NCBI RefSeq assembly: GCF_022569295.1
Contig: NZ_JAKFIA010000001.1
Span: forward strand, 821,001 to 885,000
DNA length: 64,000 nt
Direction of reading: 5' to 3'
Source of the DNA: Pedomonas mirosovicensis
Lineage (GTDB): Bacteria > Pseudomonadota > Alphaproteobacteria > Sphingomonadales > Sphingomonadaceae
Under the pieces are notes generated by a model that saw only the letters and a program-made list of their open reading frames with translations, searched no databases and was not told the origin of the DNA. Below are positions 44,131 to 53,189 of the stretch, in pieces (within the stretch, counting starts at the first letter, position 1; each line of letters opens with the position of its first letter). The position numbers and the translations under genes were made by a program.

Positions 44131-44397
44131 ATGGCTAGGCAGTCAGCGGCGGCGCCTCGCGGGCCTGACGCGGATACATTAGCGCTTGCGATTCAAGCGG
44201 AAAGGGAAGTCCGGCAGCGATTAAGTATCGCTGCTCTGCGAACCGTGATAGGAATTGATCGACGGTACTTTTTTGAGGTGCGTTGCGTGCACCGCCGACC
44301 CTTGATAGGCATCTGTCGGGCGATCGATCTCGATAGATGTCGAAACCCTGCAAAAAAATTTGCACGGAAATCTCCCTTTAAAATCAATACGGTATGA
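44131..44397 (+). CDS. Possible small basic protein at the island edge
   Basis: An 88-codon frame starting MARQSAAAPRGP and ending in a lysine-rich tail (KKFARKSPFKINTV). It follows the ATPase gene by 31 bases and ends in AT-rich DNA. No family is recognised and no good ribosome-binding site is visible. It could be a remnant or a chance frame; kept because element ends often carry small DNA-binding genes. Confidence 0.25.
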   Translation: MARQSAAAPRGPDADTLALAIQAEREVRQRLSIAALRTVIGIDRRYFFEVRCVHRRPLIGICRAIDLDRCRNPAKKFARKSPFKINTV

Positions 44398-44542
44398 TTT
44401 TGACGGCCCGTGGGTCGGCCCTCTGGTCTGAGGGCAAGAAAAAACTAAGCTAGATCAATGACCTATTTGGGTTTTGAACAATTGAGTGGGAGTGATCTGA
44501 GGTCTGGCACTGGCCGGTATCCAGAGGCACCAAAACACAATC

Positions 44543-44568
44543 AAGCCCGCGTAAAAGCGGGCTTTTTT
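44543..44568. terminator. Bidirectional rho-independent terminator
   Basis: AAGCCCGC-GTAAAA-GCGGGCTT forms an 8-base stem followed by TTTT on the plus strand. On the minus strand the transcript would run into AAGCCCGC preceded by an A-rich stretch, giving only a short U-run. It is a textbook intrinsic terminator in a 700-base region without firm genes. It probably marks old chromosomal sequence just outside the element, because intrinsic terminators like this follow tRNA and housekeeping genes. Confidence 0.8.
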
Positions 44569-44816
44569 GTTTCTGGGTCTGGCATCGGCTGGCACATTTG
44601 GGCATCGCCAGGTGCCGCTTCGGCGTATCCATACAGAACGACGACGCAACACCGCCTGGCCGCTGGTGGTCGCGGCATGGCGATGGTGCGTTGCGGCTTC
44701 GCGCGCGCGGGGGTGTCGCCCAATATCGAAAGCTTATAACCTGACTTGCTACCACCACCGGGCGCGCTCGGCACGATGCGCTATGCTGCGTCGGCCATTC
44801 AAGTTCTCGAGGTCCT

Positions 44817-45773
44817 ATGTCTCAAGTCGACTGGTTGAGCCATCTCCTGCAAATCATCACCGTTACCGGCCAGCTCGAGGTCCGCTGCGTCTACGGCGCG
44901 CCATGGCGTGTTGTCTGGGCCAGGGTGGCGGCGAACGAGATCCCCTACCATGTCATCGTCAAGGGCCGGGCCATTTTCGAGGACCCGGAATCAAGAACCG
45001 TGCAGGAGCTTGTGAGCGGGGATATCGTGCTGCTCCCCCATGGTTCGGCGCATGTGCTGCACGACGGGAGCGGGCAATCGCCAGTCCGCACGCACGAAAG
45101 CCGGGGCGCCGCAGGATGGATGCTGAGCGAGAACGATGGGCAGGGTGAGCAACTGGACCTGCTGTGCGGACGGTTTTTCGTTGCGCCGCCCCATGATCGG
45201 CTGATCCGGAACTACCTGCCCGCAAATCTGGTCGTGCGGGCCATGGAGCATCAGGCAGAGGAGGGCATCGGATCGGCATCGCGCCAGCTCTCCGGTCTCG
45301 TCGGGCTAATGCGAATGGAGGCCGCCGGTGACAGGGCGGGAGGACGCGCCATTCTCAACGCGCTTTCTTCGGTCCTGTTCACTCTGGTCCTACGCGCCGC
45401 GAGCGAAACCGGAAAATCCACCGAGGGCTTGTTGGCCCTGGCCGGCAATCCGCGGCTGGCGCCAGCCATTGCGGCGATGTTCGCCGACCCGGCGCGGCCC
45501 TGGAAGCTTCCCGATCTGGCCGATTTGTGCGGCATGTCGCGGGCGACGTTCATGCGCCAGTTCCAAGACAAGTTAGGCCGCTCCGCCCTCGACCTGTTGA
45601 CCGATCTCCGCATGAGCGTGGCCGCCAACGAGCTTAAAAAGCCGAGGATCAGCACGGAAGTCGTGGCCGAGACGGTCGGGTATCAATCGGTTTCCGCGTT
45701 TCGGCGCGTCTTTACCGACAGGATGGGGATGACGCCAGGGGATTGGCGCCGACTGGCGCTCAAGAGCGAGTAG
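44817..45773 (+). CDS. AraC-family transcriptional regulator with N-terminal cupin
   Basis: A 318-residue regulator. Residues 1-180 form an AraC-type cupin ligand domain (EIPYHVIVKGRAIFEDPESR, SGDIVLLPHGSAHVLHDGSG). Residues 210-318 carry two HTH units: WKLPDLADLCGMSRATFMRQ and TEVVAETVGYQSVSAFRRVF, then MGMTPGDWRR. It is probably the activator of the three oxidoreductase-type genes that follow. The nitroreductase begins 135 bases downstream on the same strand, leaving room for a promoter. Confidence 0.92.
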   Translation: MSQVDWLSHLLQIITVTGQLEVRCVYGAPWRVVWARVAANEIPYHVIVKGRAIFEDPESRTVQELVSGDIVLLPHGSAHVLHDGSGQSPVRTHESRGAAGWMLSENDGQGEQLDLLCGRFFVAPPHDRLIRNYLPANLVVRAMEHQAEEGIGSASRQLSGLVGLMRMEAAGDRAGGRAILNALSSVLFTLVLRAASETGKSTEGLLALAGNPRLAPAIAAMFADPARPWKLPDLADLCGMSRATFMRQFQDKLGRSALDLLTDLRMSVAANELKKPRISTEVVAETVGYQSVSAFRRVFTDRMGMTPGDWRRLALKSE

Positions 45774-45908
45774 CCCCCCCTCGCGGCTTGGCATTGGGTG
45801 ATTGTCAGTTTGATCCTTTTGAGCATCATATTGATCTGATACAGTCTCGAAAATATCTCTCTTGCCCGTAAATTGGCTTCCGTCATCACTTGATGAGGGA
45901 GCCACCCA

Positions 45909-46616
45909 ATGACCTGTATCAGCGTCGCCGCTACCGAACCTGTCCCCGGTGCAGTCGGCGAAATCCATGCGCGGACCGCAAGGCGCAAGAGCAATTCCGC
46001 GACGAATGCGGTCATCGAAACAATCCTGAGCCGTAGCGCCGCCAAGTACTACGACCCGACCGCCATCCTGAGCGACGAGCAAATCCGCGATCTGGTGCGG
46101 ATCGGCACTTCCGCGCCGACATCCTTCCACCTGCAGAACTGGCGCTTCATCGCCGTGCGCTCGCCTGAAGCGAAGGCGCGTCTGCGTCCGATCGCCTGGA
46201 ATCAGCCGCCGATCACCGAAGCTGCCGTTACCTTCATCATCATCGGTCAGTTGGCCGATGCCAGCACCATCCCCGAGCGCCTGGCGTCGGTGGTGGAAGC
46301 CGGAATCATGCCGGCACACATGGTGCCGGAGTGGGAAAGCCCCGCTCGCGGTCTTTATGACAATCAGCCCCAAAGGCAACGCGACGAGGCCGTACGCTCC
46401 GCGACCTTCGGCACCGCGGCGATCATCTATGCGGCCCGCTCGCTGGGCCTGGGCTCGACGCCGATGATCGGTTTCGACGCAGAGGCCGTGCACAAAGAGT
46501 TCGGCCTGGCCGAAGACGAGATCCCGGTCATGCTGCTGACCGTCGGGCCGGAGCGGGCTGGCAACTGGCCGCAGAAGCCCCGCATGCCCGTGGCCGACGT
46601 GCTTGACTTCGCATAA
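45909..46616 (+). CDS. Nitroreductase-family FMN oxidoreductase
   Basis: A 235-residue nitroreductase: RSAAKYYDPTAILSDEQIRD, RIGTSAPTSFHLQNWRFIAV and AIIYAARSLGLGSTPMIGFD are the classic blocks that bind FMN and shape the dimer interface. Such enzymes reduce nitro compounds or quinones with NAD(P)H. The first 25 residues are extra, and the start could be the later Met if the ATG at 45909 is not used. It lies next to an AhpD-like protein and an azoreductase, so a response to quinone-, azo- or nitro-type chemicals is likely. Confidence 0.88.
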   Translation: MTCISVAATEPVPGAVGEIHARTARRKSNSATNAVIETILSRSAAKYYDPTAILSDEQIRDLVRIGTSAPTSFHLQNWRFIAVRSPEAKARLRPIAWNQPPITEAAVTFIIIGQLADASTIPERLASVVEAGIMPAHMVPEWESPARGLYDNQPQRQRDEAVRSATFGTAAIIYAARSLGLGSTPMIGFDAEAVHKEFGLAEDEIPVMLLTVGPERAGNWPQKPRMPVADVLDFA

Positions 46617-46650
46617 TCCCCAAACATCTCAAAAACTTATGGAGACTAAG

Positions 46651-47196
46651 ATGACGAGAACTATTGTCCTGAAGCCGGAACACGTGCCGGCTGAATCGAA
46701 GCCGACCCTCGATGCGTTCACCAAGAACATCGGGTTCACCCCGAATATGATGGCGGCCTTCGCGCAAAGTCCTATCGCGTTCAATGCGTGGGCCACGCTG
46801 CTCGGCTCCCTGAGCAAAGCGCTCGACGTGAGGACACGCGACAGTATCGGCCTGGCTGTCTCCGAAGTGAACGGCTGCAACTACTGCCTGGCGGTTCACA
46901 GCTTCACTGCCGAGCATATGGCCAAGCTGCCGGCCGATGACATCATCCTCGCCCGAAAGGGTCATGCCAACGACCCGAAGCGGGACGCCGCCGTCCAGTT
47001 TGCACGCAAAGTCATCGAGGCCCGCGGCCAAGTCGGCGACGCTGATTTGAAGGCCGTCCGCGATGCTGGCTACACCGATGCGAACATCATCGAGATCGTT
47101 GCGCTTGTCGCCATGTACTCCCTGACGAATTTCTTCAACAACGTGTTTGATCCCGACAAGGACTTTCCCGCAGTGGCGCCGGCCGGCTCGATCTGA
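46651..47196 (+). CDS. Carboxymuconolactone decarboxylase-family (AhpD-like) protein
   Basis: A 181-residue protein with the AhpD/CMD core: IGFTPNMMAAFAQSPIAFNA, then LAVSEVNGCNYCLAVHSFTA, which contains the redox CxxC pair (Cys-Asn-Tyr-Cys) and the histidine three residues later. Members are alkylhydroperoxidase-type peroxidases or uncharacterised antioxidant enzymes. The start MTRTIV follows GGAGA by 5 bases; an upstream in-frame extension is unlikely. It sits 34 bases after the nitroreductase stop. Confidence 0.9.
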   Translation: MTRTIVLKPEHVPAESKPTLDAFTKNIGFTPNMMAAFAQSPIAFNAWATLLGSLSKALDVRTRDSIGLAVSEVNGCNYCLAVHSFTAEHMAKLPADDIILARKGHANDPKRDAAVQFARKVIEARGQVGDADLKAVRDAGYTDANIIEIVALVAMYSLTNFFNNVFDPDKDFPAVAPAGSI

Positions 47197-47278
47197 GCCC
47201 TGCCAGTGGCATCAGCCGCCTCCGAGGAACCTTGGAGGCGGTTGATGCGGGAGCGTCCTAGCCATTGGGATCGGTCGC

Positions 47279-48028
47279 ATGAACATCCTCCATATTGATA
47301 GCAGTCCTCGCCCGGAATCGCATAGCCGCGAGCTTTCGGCGGCAATCGTTGAAAAGCTGCTTGAGGCTGCGCCGGGGGCGAGCATCAGCCGGCGTGATCT
47401 TGGGGCCGATCCCTTGCCCCACGCCGTGGCCGACTATGCGGATACGCTGTCGTCGCCGGCCACCTTGGCGGCTCCGCTAAAGGGCGCTTTGGATCTGTCC
47501 GAAACGCTTATTCGGGAAGTCGAAGCGGCTGATGCGATTGTCATCGGAACGCCCATGCACAACTTCACCATTCCCTCGGTCCTCAAGGCGTGGATCGACC
47601 AGATCCTGCGCGTTGGCCGCACGATGAAATCAACGCCCGCCGGGAAGGTGGGAATGCTTCGGGATCGTCCGGTTTTTATCGGCGTCGCTTCCGGCGGCGT
47701 CTTCATCGGCGACCGCGCAAATCAGCCTGACTTTCTGACGCCTTACCTGACGCTGGCGCTCAACTCCATTGGGCTGAGCACGCTGCAATTCCTCCCTTTG
47801 CAGGCCACCGCCTTTATCGAGGGGGACCGAGCCCCATTGGCCAGGGAGAAGGCACTTGCCGCCATCGACTTGACGGTTATGGAAAAGCTTCGAGCCGTCG
47901 ATGATTGCCCTGCAGTGTTCTCAGGTATCGGTAGACCGTATCGCGATGCGCGCCCCCTGCTCCTGGGAGCGTCGCGCTGGAAGCATTCTGAGGGCGCGCC
48001 GCAAGGCCTTGGCACGTCCGCATCATAA
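47279..48028 (+). CDS. FMN-dependent NADH-azoreductase (AzoR-like)
   Basis: A 249-residue flavodoxin-fold protein: MNILHIDSSPRPESHSRELS, IVIGTPMHNFTIPSVLKAWI and RPVFIGVASGGVFIGDRANQ are the phosphate-binding and flavin-binding loops of AzoR/NQO-type enzymes. It reduces azo dyes or quinones by two electrons using NADH. The C-terminal 30 residues (after about 215) have no match that I recognise and may be an extension. It closes the AraC-controlled group, 82 bases after the AhpD-like gene. Confidence 0.9.
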   Translation: MNILHIDSSPRPESHSRELSAAIVEKLLEAAPGASISRRDLGADPLPHAVADYADTLSSPATLAAPLKGALDLSETLIREVEAADAIVIGTPMHNFTIPSVLKAWIDQILRVGRTMKSTPAGKVGMLRDRPVFIGVASGGVFIGDRANQPDFLTPYLTLALNSIGLSTLQFLPLQATAFIEGDRAPLAREKALAAIDLTVMEKLRAVDDCPAVFSGIGRPYRDARPLLLGASRWKHSEGAPQGLGTSAS

Positions 48029-48068
48029 CCCTCCGGCCTTCGCCGGACTAAAACCTGGGGGTCCCTTG

Positions 48069-48536
48069 ATGATGTCACCTACCGGTACGCTTCCCCAAAT
48101 CGGCGACAGGATCACCGACAAATCAGCACCGCCCGATGACAGCGCCATCCGCGAATGGATCGGGGCAGACGCGTTCGAACACTGGGCCGAGCTGCGGAAC
48201 TGGATTGACGAATTTTACCCTGGGATTTTCGCGCCGGACTGGCTCTACGGTGGTAAGAACCGCGGTTGGTCCTTGCGCTACAAGAAAACCAAGGCGTTCT
48301 GCACGTTGGTGCCAGAATACCGGCGGCTTTCGGCTGTCGTGGTCATGGGCGGCGCGGAACGAGAGAAGTTTGAGGAGCGACGTTCTGTCTGGCGCCCGCA
48401 ATTGGTCAAACTCTACGATGAAGCCAGAACATACATAGACGGGAAATGGCTGACACTTGCCATCGCATCGGCAGATGATCTGCATGATGTGATGGAGCTT
48501 CTGATTATGAAGCGCCCGCAAAAGTCGCGTGGTTGA
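48069..48536 (+). CDS. DUF3788 protein
   Basis: A 155-residue protein of the DUF3788 family: LRNWIDEFYPGIFAPDWLYG, GWSLRYKKTKAFCTLVPEYR, GAEREKFEERRSVWRPQLVK. No function is established; the fold is thought to be small alpha/beta. The start is one of two adjacent ATG codons. It lies 40 bases after the azoreductase gene, perhaps as the last gene of that group. Confidence 0.82.
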   Translation: MMSPTGTLPQIGDRITDKSAPPDDSAIREWIGADAFEHWAELRNWIDEFYPGIFAPDWLYGGKNRGWSLRYKKTKAFCTLVPEYRRLSAVVVMGGAEREKFEERRSVWRPQLVKLYDEARTYIDGKWLTLAIASADDLHDVMELLIMKRPQKSRG

Positions 48537-48692
48537 GGGCCACAAGAATCCCGGATTTGCCGGGCGATGGCTCCAAGGACGCGAGCCGCGGTCCGGTCCC
48601 GTTCAGCGGCTGGAGGAATGGCCGGGGTCCAGTCAAAGCGGCCCGGCCGCAATCAGGGCTCGCCGCCTGTGGTTTTTTGAGGGGGGGTATTC

Positions 48693-49112
48693 ATGACCAT
48701 ACCGATGGAACTGCAACACGCCGGGGAAGCCTTCGAGGCCTTCCTGCGGGATGCGCGCGATGAAGCGGGCCTGCCCACCCGTAACCCCACCTACACCATG
48801 GTGCAGGGCGTATTTCAGGTGTTCCGCCGGCGCTTGTCGCTCAAGGACGCCATCCGCTTCGCCAGCGTGCTGCCGCCGTTGCTCCGCGCCATTTTCGTGG
48901 ACGAGTGGGACGTGGATGAGCCCCAACGCCCCTTTACGGACCGGGAGGCGATGACCCAGGAGGCGCAGGATCTTCGCCGGGACCACAACATCGCGCCCGA
49001 TAGCTGCATCCGCGACGTGGCCGTTGCCCTGCGTCGCCATGTGGACGAGGCACGGTTCGACCGGCTGCTGGCCACGCTTCCCGAAGGCGCGGCCGATTTC
49101 TGGCGGGTGTAA
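48693..49112 (+). CDS. DUF2267 protein
   Basis: A 139-residue DUF2267 protein: AFEAFLRDARDEAGLPTRNP, TMVQGVFQVFRRRLSLKDAI, ASVLPPLLRAIFVDEWD and a C-terminal LATLPEGAADFWRV. The family resembles two tandem helical domains of unknown role, sometimes linked to stress-response genes. GAGGGGGGG lies close to the ATG as ribosome-binding site. It stands alone between DUF3788 and the hydrolase promoter. Confidence 0.85.
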   Translation: MTIPMELQHAGEAFEAFLRDARDEAGLPTRNPTYTMVQGVFQVFRRRLSLKDAIRFASVLPPLLRAIFVDEWDVDEPQRPFTDREAMTQEAQDLRRDHNIAPDSCIRDVAVALRRHVDEARFDRLLATLPEGAADFWRV

Positions 49113-49177
49113 CGCCCCGCCGCCGCCTTCCGCCTCTGCTCTCTGCCGTTCTCCGATATTCGCCTTCGCAAAAATAT

Positions 49178-49239
49178 ATCGTGCGCGATTAAATCGCTGT
49201 TGACATGGTGCGACCCAGCTCATAAATATCGCACACGAT
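49178..49239 (+). promoter_or_regulatory. Hydrolase promoter flanked by two MarR-type operators
   Basis: TTGACA (49200-49205), 17-base spacer and TAAATA (49223-49228) form a strong promoter. ATCGTGCGCGAT (49178-49189) and ATCGCACACGAT (49228-49239) are related imperfect palindromes on either side, the second overlapping the -10. They are probably bound by the MarR/OhrR-type regulator coded at 50394-50888. Confidence 0.65.
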
Positions 49240-49303
49240 CTAAACGCAAACGATGAAAAACGCCCCACCGCCGGGCGGCGGCAAAGGCCTCAAGGAGACG
49301 GAA

Positions 49304-50314
49304 ATGCACCGCACCCAGAAAAACACGGACCGGATGGATCGCCGCGAACTGCTCGGCGTAGCGATCGGCGCGACGGCGGCCACGGCAGCCGCCGTCGGCG
49401 TCATCGGCGGACATGACGCGCAGGCGCGTCCCTCAACCAACCCCACCCCCCAGGCAAAGGAGCCCGTTGCCATGAAGACCAGCCCCAACACCATCATCAC
49501 CAAGGACGGCGTTAGCCTCTACTACAAGGACTGGGGCCCGAAGGACGGCCCGGTCGTCACCCTCAGCCACGGCTGGCCACTGAGCGCCGACAGCTGGGAG
49601 AACCAGGCCTTCTTCCTCGCCAATCACGGCTTCCGCGTCGTCGCGCACGATCGCCGCGGCCACGGCCGGTCCAGCCAGCCGTGGGACGGCAACGACATGG
49701 ACCACTACGCCGACGATCTGGCGGCGGTGATCGAAGCGCTGGACCTGCGCGATGTCTCCATGTTCGGCTTCTCCACCGGCGGCGGCGAAGTGGCCCGCTA
49801 CGTCGGCCGCCACGGCACCTCGCGCGTCGCCCGCATCGGCCTGATCTCGGCGGTGCCGCCGCTCATGGTGCAAACGCCCGATAACCCCGGCGGCCTGCCC
49901 GTCAAGGTGTTCGACGACATCCGTGCGGCGTTTGTCGAAAACCGCTCCAAGCTGTTCCGCGACATTCCCAGCGGCCCGTTCTACAACTTCAACCGCCCGG
50001 GCGCGACGCTCGACCCCGGCCTGGTCGAGTTCTGGTGGGCGCAGGGCATGCAGGGCGGTTTCAAGAACACCTACGACTCCATCAAGGCGTTTTCCGAAAC
50101 CGACTTCCGCGAGGACCTGAAGAAGTTCGACCGGCCCACGCTGATCGTCCACGGCAGCGACGATCAGGTCGTGCCCATCGATGCGGCAGGCCGCGCCTCC
50201 AAGACCCTCGTGCCCCATGCTGTGCTCAAGGTGTATGAAGGCGCCCCCCACGGCCTCACCGATACCCATAAGGACCGGCTGAACCGCGATATGCTGGAGT
50301 TCCTGCAAAGCTAG
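49304..50314 (+). CDS. Alpha/beta hydrolase (non-haem chloroperoxidase/arylesterase type), exported
   Basis: A 336-residue protein with a signal region containing [20 protein letters not shown] (a weak twin-arginine motif followed by a hydrophobic core), so it is likely exported. The hydrolase domain has [20 protein letters not shown] (oxyanion side), the nucleophile elbow [14 protein letters not shown], the aspartate in [12 protein letters not shown] and the histidine in [11 protein letters not shown], all of the catalytic triad. Relatives hydrolyse esters or act as perhydrolases. The start was chosen at the ATG 8 bases after AGGAGA. A MarR regulator follows; its probable operators flank the promoter. 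Confidence 0.9.
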   Translation: MHRTQKNTDRMDRRELLGVAIGATAATAAAVGVIGGHDAQARPSTNPTPQAKEPVAMKTSPNTIITKDGVSLYYKDWGPKDGPVVTLSHGWPLSADSWENQAFFLANHGFRVVAHDRRGHGRSSQPWDGNDMDHYADDLAAVIEALDLRDVSMFGFSTGGGEVARYVGRHGTSRVARIGLISAVPPLMVQTPDNPGGLPVKVFDDIRAAFVENRSKLFRDIPSGPFYNFNRPGATLDPGLVEFWWAQGMQGGFKNTYDSIKAFSETDFREDLKKFDRPTLIVHGSDDQVVPIDAAGRASKTLVPHAVLKVYEGAPHGLTDTHKDRLNRDMLEFLQS

Positions 50315-50393
50315 GCCCGGCAGGGCGGCGGGCGGCGGCAATCCTTCGGAAGGGCCGCCGCCTCTTGTCGTCATCCCGCGGCAAGCTTGCGAT

Positions 50394-50888
50394 ATGAGCG
50401 CACGCGATTATATCAGTTTTATGAGCAAGACCGACCCCTCCGCCGAATTCGCACCCAGCGGGCTGGACCGCTTCCTGTGCTTCGGCATCTATTCCACCGG
50501 CCTCGCCTTCAACCGGGTCTACAAGCCGCTGCTGGACAAGCTGGGCCTCACCTATCCCCAATATCTGGCGATGGTGGTGCTGTGGCAGCGCGACGGCCAG
50601 ACCGTGGGGGAGCTGGGCGAGAAGCTGTTCCTCGAATCCAACACCATCACGCCGCTCATCAAGCGGCTGGAAGCCGCCGGTTACCTGACGCGGCGGCGCG
50701 ACACGGCCGACGAGCGCGTGGTGCGCGTGTTCCTCACCGAAACCGGACGTGGCCTCGCCCAGCAGGCGGCCTGCGTGCCGGAGCAGATCCTCACTGCCAG
50801 CGGCATCACGCAGGAAAAACTCGACGAGATCCAGACCGCCCTCATCACCCTGCGCCGCAACCTGCGCGCCAGCGCAGGCGAGGACTGA
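50394..50888 (+). CDS. MarR-family regulator, OhrR-like
   Basis: A 164-residue winged-helix regulator: [58 protein letters not shown] and [20 protein letters not shown]. The single reactive-type cysteine (Cys29 in RFLCFGIYS) and the tyrosines expected around it indicate an organic-hydroperoxide-sensing OhrR. It probably controls the hydrolase upstream through the paired palindromes there. The true start may be the Met ten codons in (position 50421); the region between the two starts resembles an operator. Confidence 0.9.
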   Translation: MSARDYISFMSKTDPSAEFAPSGLDRFLCFGIYSTGLAFNRVYKPLLDKLGLTYPQYLAMVVLWQRDGQTVGELGEKLFLESNTITPLIKRLEAAGYLTRRRDTADERVVRVFLTETGRGLAQQAACVPEQILTASGITQEKLDEIQTALITLRRNLRASAGED

Positions 50889-50946
50889 ACGGCGGGATAG
50901 GGTTTGTTGTTTGGAGGAGGGTCATGGACCCTCTTGGCAGGTCTAC

Positions 50947-52206
50947 CTAAGGCTGGATCTTCCCCGCAGCCGCGCCGTAGACCGCATCGCGCACCTCCGT
51001 CACGAACGGGCCGCCCATGCCTTCGGGCGTGGTGTTGGTGAGCGCGACGACGGTCAGCTTCTTTTCCGGATCGACGAACCAGCTGTGGCCGTAGACGCCG
51101 CCCCACTGGAAGGTGCCCTTGGACTGGGGCGTGTTGGCGGCGGCGGGGTCGAGCAGCAGCGCCCAGCCGAGGCCGAAGCCCCAGCCGGGGCCCTGGGTTC
51201 TTGCCTCCGGGCCGGTCTGGTCGGTTATCATCTGCGCCACGGTTTCCGGCTTCAGCAGGCCGTTGCCGCCGGTGCGGATGGCCTCGAGCAGCGTGAGCAC
51301 ATCACCGGCCGTGCCCACCATCCCTGCGCCGCCGGAAGGGTAGGCCTGCGCGTTCAATGCGCGGCTGGGGTCGAACTCCAGGCGGCCGTCGCCCATGGGC
51401 ATGATGGTGTCGTCCGTCATGCGGGCGGGGCCCTCTTCGCCGTTCAGGTAGGGCGGCACGAGGCGGGCAAGGTCAGTGACGGCAAAGCCGGTGTCCGCAA
51501 TGCCGAGCGGGGCGGTGACGAGGCGTTGCACCGCGTCCTGCAGCGGCTGGCTGGTGGCCTTCTCGATCACCGCGCCGAGCACGTCGGTCGCCAGCGAATA
51601 GTGGAAGGACGTGCCGGGCTTGAAGGCGAGCGGCGTCTGCGCCAGCCGCTTGAGGTTGCCGGCGAGGTCCGTATCCGGCTGCTCCATGCCGTCGAGCACG
51701 TTGAGGCGGATGTAGGCGCTGTCCTGCGGTTCGATGAACCGGTAGCTGAGGCCGGAGGTGTGGCTGAGCAGCTGGCGCACGGTGATGTCGGGCGCAGTGC
51801 CGTCCGGCAGGCGCGGGCGGAAGTCCGGCAGCCAGCGGGTGATGGGCGCGTCCAGCGCCAAAGTGCCGTCCTCCACCAGCCGCATGGCGGCGACGGAGAC
51901 GAACGGCTTGGAGACGGAGGCGAGGCGGAAGATGGCGTCCTCCCGCATCGGCACGGATTTTTCCCGGTCCGCAAGGCCAGCCGCGCGCCGGTAGACGATC
52001 TTGCCGTCCTGCGCCACGAGCACCACCGCGCCGACGATGCGGTTCTCCTCGATGGCCTTGTCGATGGCGGCATCGAGGCGGGCGGAGAGGGCGTCCGGCT
52101 TCGCTGCGGTGATCTCGGACTGGGCAGGCTCAGGCCGGTCGCAGGCGGAGACGAGCTGGACGGCGGCCAGCAGGGCAAGGGCGGGCGCAAGGCGGGATGG
52201 GCGCAT
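50947..52206 (-). CDS. Serine hydrolase, beta-lactamase class C family, lipoprotein
   Basis: A 419-residue protein with a lipoprotein signal (LLAAVQLVSACDRP, lipobox cysteine at 22) and a beta-lactamase/esterase domain. The SxxK motif is in RLASVSKPFVSVAAM, the YxN position is near SFHYSLATDVLG, and GVYGHSWFVDP lies near the end. Class C-fold proteins like this are usually esterases or peptidases rather than resistance enzymes. The start at MRPSRL follows AGGGGA by 9 bases; one three codons upstream is also possible. Divergent neighbours on the plus strand leave it as a single gene. Confidence 0.88.
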   Translation of the reverse strand: MRPSRLAPALALLAAVQLVSACDRPEPAQSEITAAKPDALSARLDAAIDKAIEENRIVGAVVLVAQDGKIVYRRAAGLADREKSVPMREDAIFRLASVSKPFVSVAAMRLVEDGTLALDAPITRWLPDFRPRLPDGTAPDITVRQLLSHTSGLSYRFIEPQDSAYIRLNVLDGMEQPDTDLAGNLKRLAQTPLAFKPGTSFHYSLATDVLGAVIEKATSQPLQDAVQRLVTAPLGIADTGFAVTDLARLVPPYLNGEEGPARMTDDTIMPMGDGRLEFDPSRALNAQAYPSGGAGMVGTAGDVLTLLEAIRTGGNGLLKPETVAQMITDQTGPEARTQGPGWGFGLGWALLLDPAAANTPQSKGTFQWGGVYGHSWFVDPEKKLTVVALTNTTPEGMGGPFVTEVRDAVYGAAAGKIQP

Positions 52207-52287
52207 GAAGAACATTCCCCTGTATCAGCGGATTAGCCGGTTGAGCATAGAAGCTGGCCCGCCCGCTTTCCAGAGGCGGGCATGGCT

Positions 52288-53040
52288 TCAGAAATGCGCC
52301 AGATAGCCGCCGTCGACGGGGAGCACGTGCCCGGTGATGTAGGAGGCGAGCGGGGAGGCGAGGAACACCACCGCCCCGGCGATCTCCTCAGGGTTTCCCC
52401 AGCGGCCGAGCGAGGTGCGCTTGCCGAGCCAGTCGTTGATGGCTTCATCCGCCGTCATCTCCGCGTTGGCTTGCGTAGCGAAGAAGCCGGGGGCAACGCC
52501 GTTGACCGTGATGCCGCGCGGGCCGAACTCGGCGGCCATGGCGCGGGTGAGCGCCGCCAGCCCGCCCTTGGCGGCGGTGTAGGCGGCATCGCCTGACCGG
52601 GCGATCGGCCCGGCGATGGAGGTGATGTTGATGATGCGCCCGCCCGCCGGCATGTGGCGGGCAAGGAGGCGGGAGAGGTGGAGAGGCGCGACCAGATCAA
52701 CCTCGATCAGGCCTTGAATGTCGGCAAGCGGCAGATCGTCCAGTTTGCCACGGGCGCGTGCTCCGGCGTTGTTGACGAGAATATCCACCGGGCCGTGGTT
52801 TGCCACCAGCGCTTCCACGGCGGGCGCGAAGGCGTTGAGATCAGCAAGGTCGAGCCGCCATGTCAGCACGCGGGTGCCGGAGGGGTCGAGCGCGGCGGCG
52901 GCCTCATCGAGCGCCGTCTGGTCCCGCCCGTGCAGGATCACCCGCGCACCCGCTTGCACAAGCCCCCGCGCCATCTCAAACCCCAGCCCCCGGCTCGCGC
53001 CGGTCACCAAGGCCAGCCTGTCTTGCAATTCCAGTTTCAT
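52288..53040 (-). CDS. Short-chain dehydrogenase/reductase (gluconate 5-dehydrogenase-like)
   Basis: A 250-residue SDR. The Rossmann start is ALVTGASRGLGFEMARGLVQ, with NNAGARA, the catalytic serine in IINITSIAGPIARSGD and the Tyr-Lys pair in AAYTAAKGGLAALTRAMA. PVDGGYLAHF closes the protein as in the FabG-like branch. The arginine in ILHGRDQ suggests NADP preference. The substrate is unknown; the nearest match in my judgement is the gluconate 5-dehydrogenase group. Start MKLELQD; longer readings add non-SDR sequence. Confidence 0.9.
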   Translation of the reverse strand: MKLELQDRLALVTGASRGLGFEMARGLVQAGARVILHGRDQTALDEAAAALDPSGTRVLTWRLDLADLNAFAPAVEALVANHGPVDILVNNAGARARGKLDDLPLADIQGLIEVDLVAPLHLSRLLARHMPAGGRIINITSIAGPIARSGDAAYTAAKGGLAALTRAMAAEFGPRGITVNGVAPGFFATQANAEMTADEAINDWLGKRTSLGRWGNPEEIAGAVVFLASPLASYITGHVLPVDGGYLAHF

Positions 53041-53189
53041 GCGGGAGCCTTGGCATATCCGCGCGCCGCCGGACAAGAGGCATGAACCCGCGCCTTGAGC
53101 TTTGGGGGCCCCCACGGCTATGGTCTGGCTCCGCGCGGGAGGCTGGGCTATGCAGCCGCTTGTCCGCCAAGCGGTGACGGGAGAACGCC

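Noticed and set aside
44503-44542. tRNA-like 3' end (AGAGGCACCA) just before the terminator
   Set aside because: No matching acceptor 5' strand, no T-arm consensus and no cloverleaf could be drawn.
44567-45148. 193-codon plus-strand frame overlapping the AraC gene
   Set aside because: Overlaps a certain AraC regulator in another frame and runs out of the terminator region.
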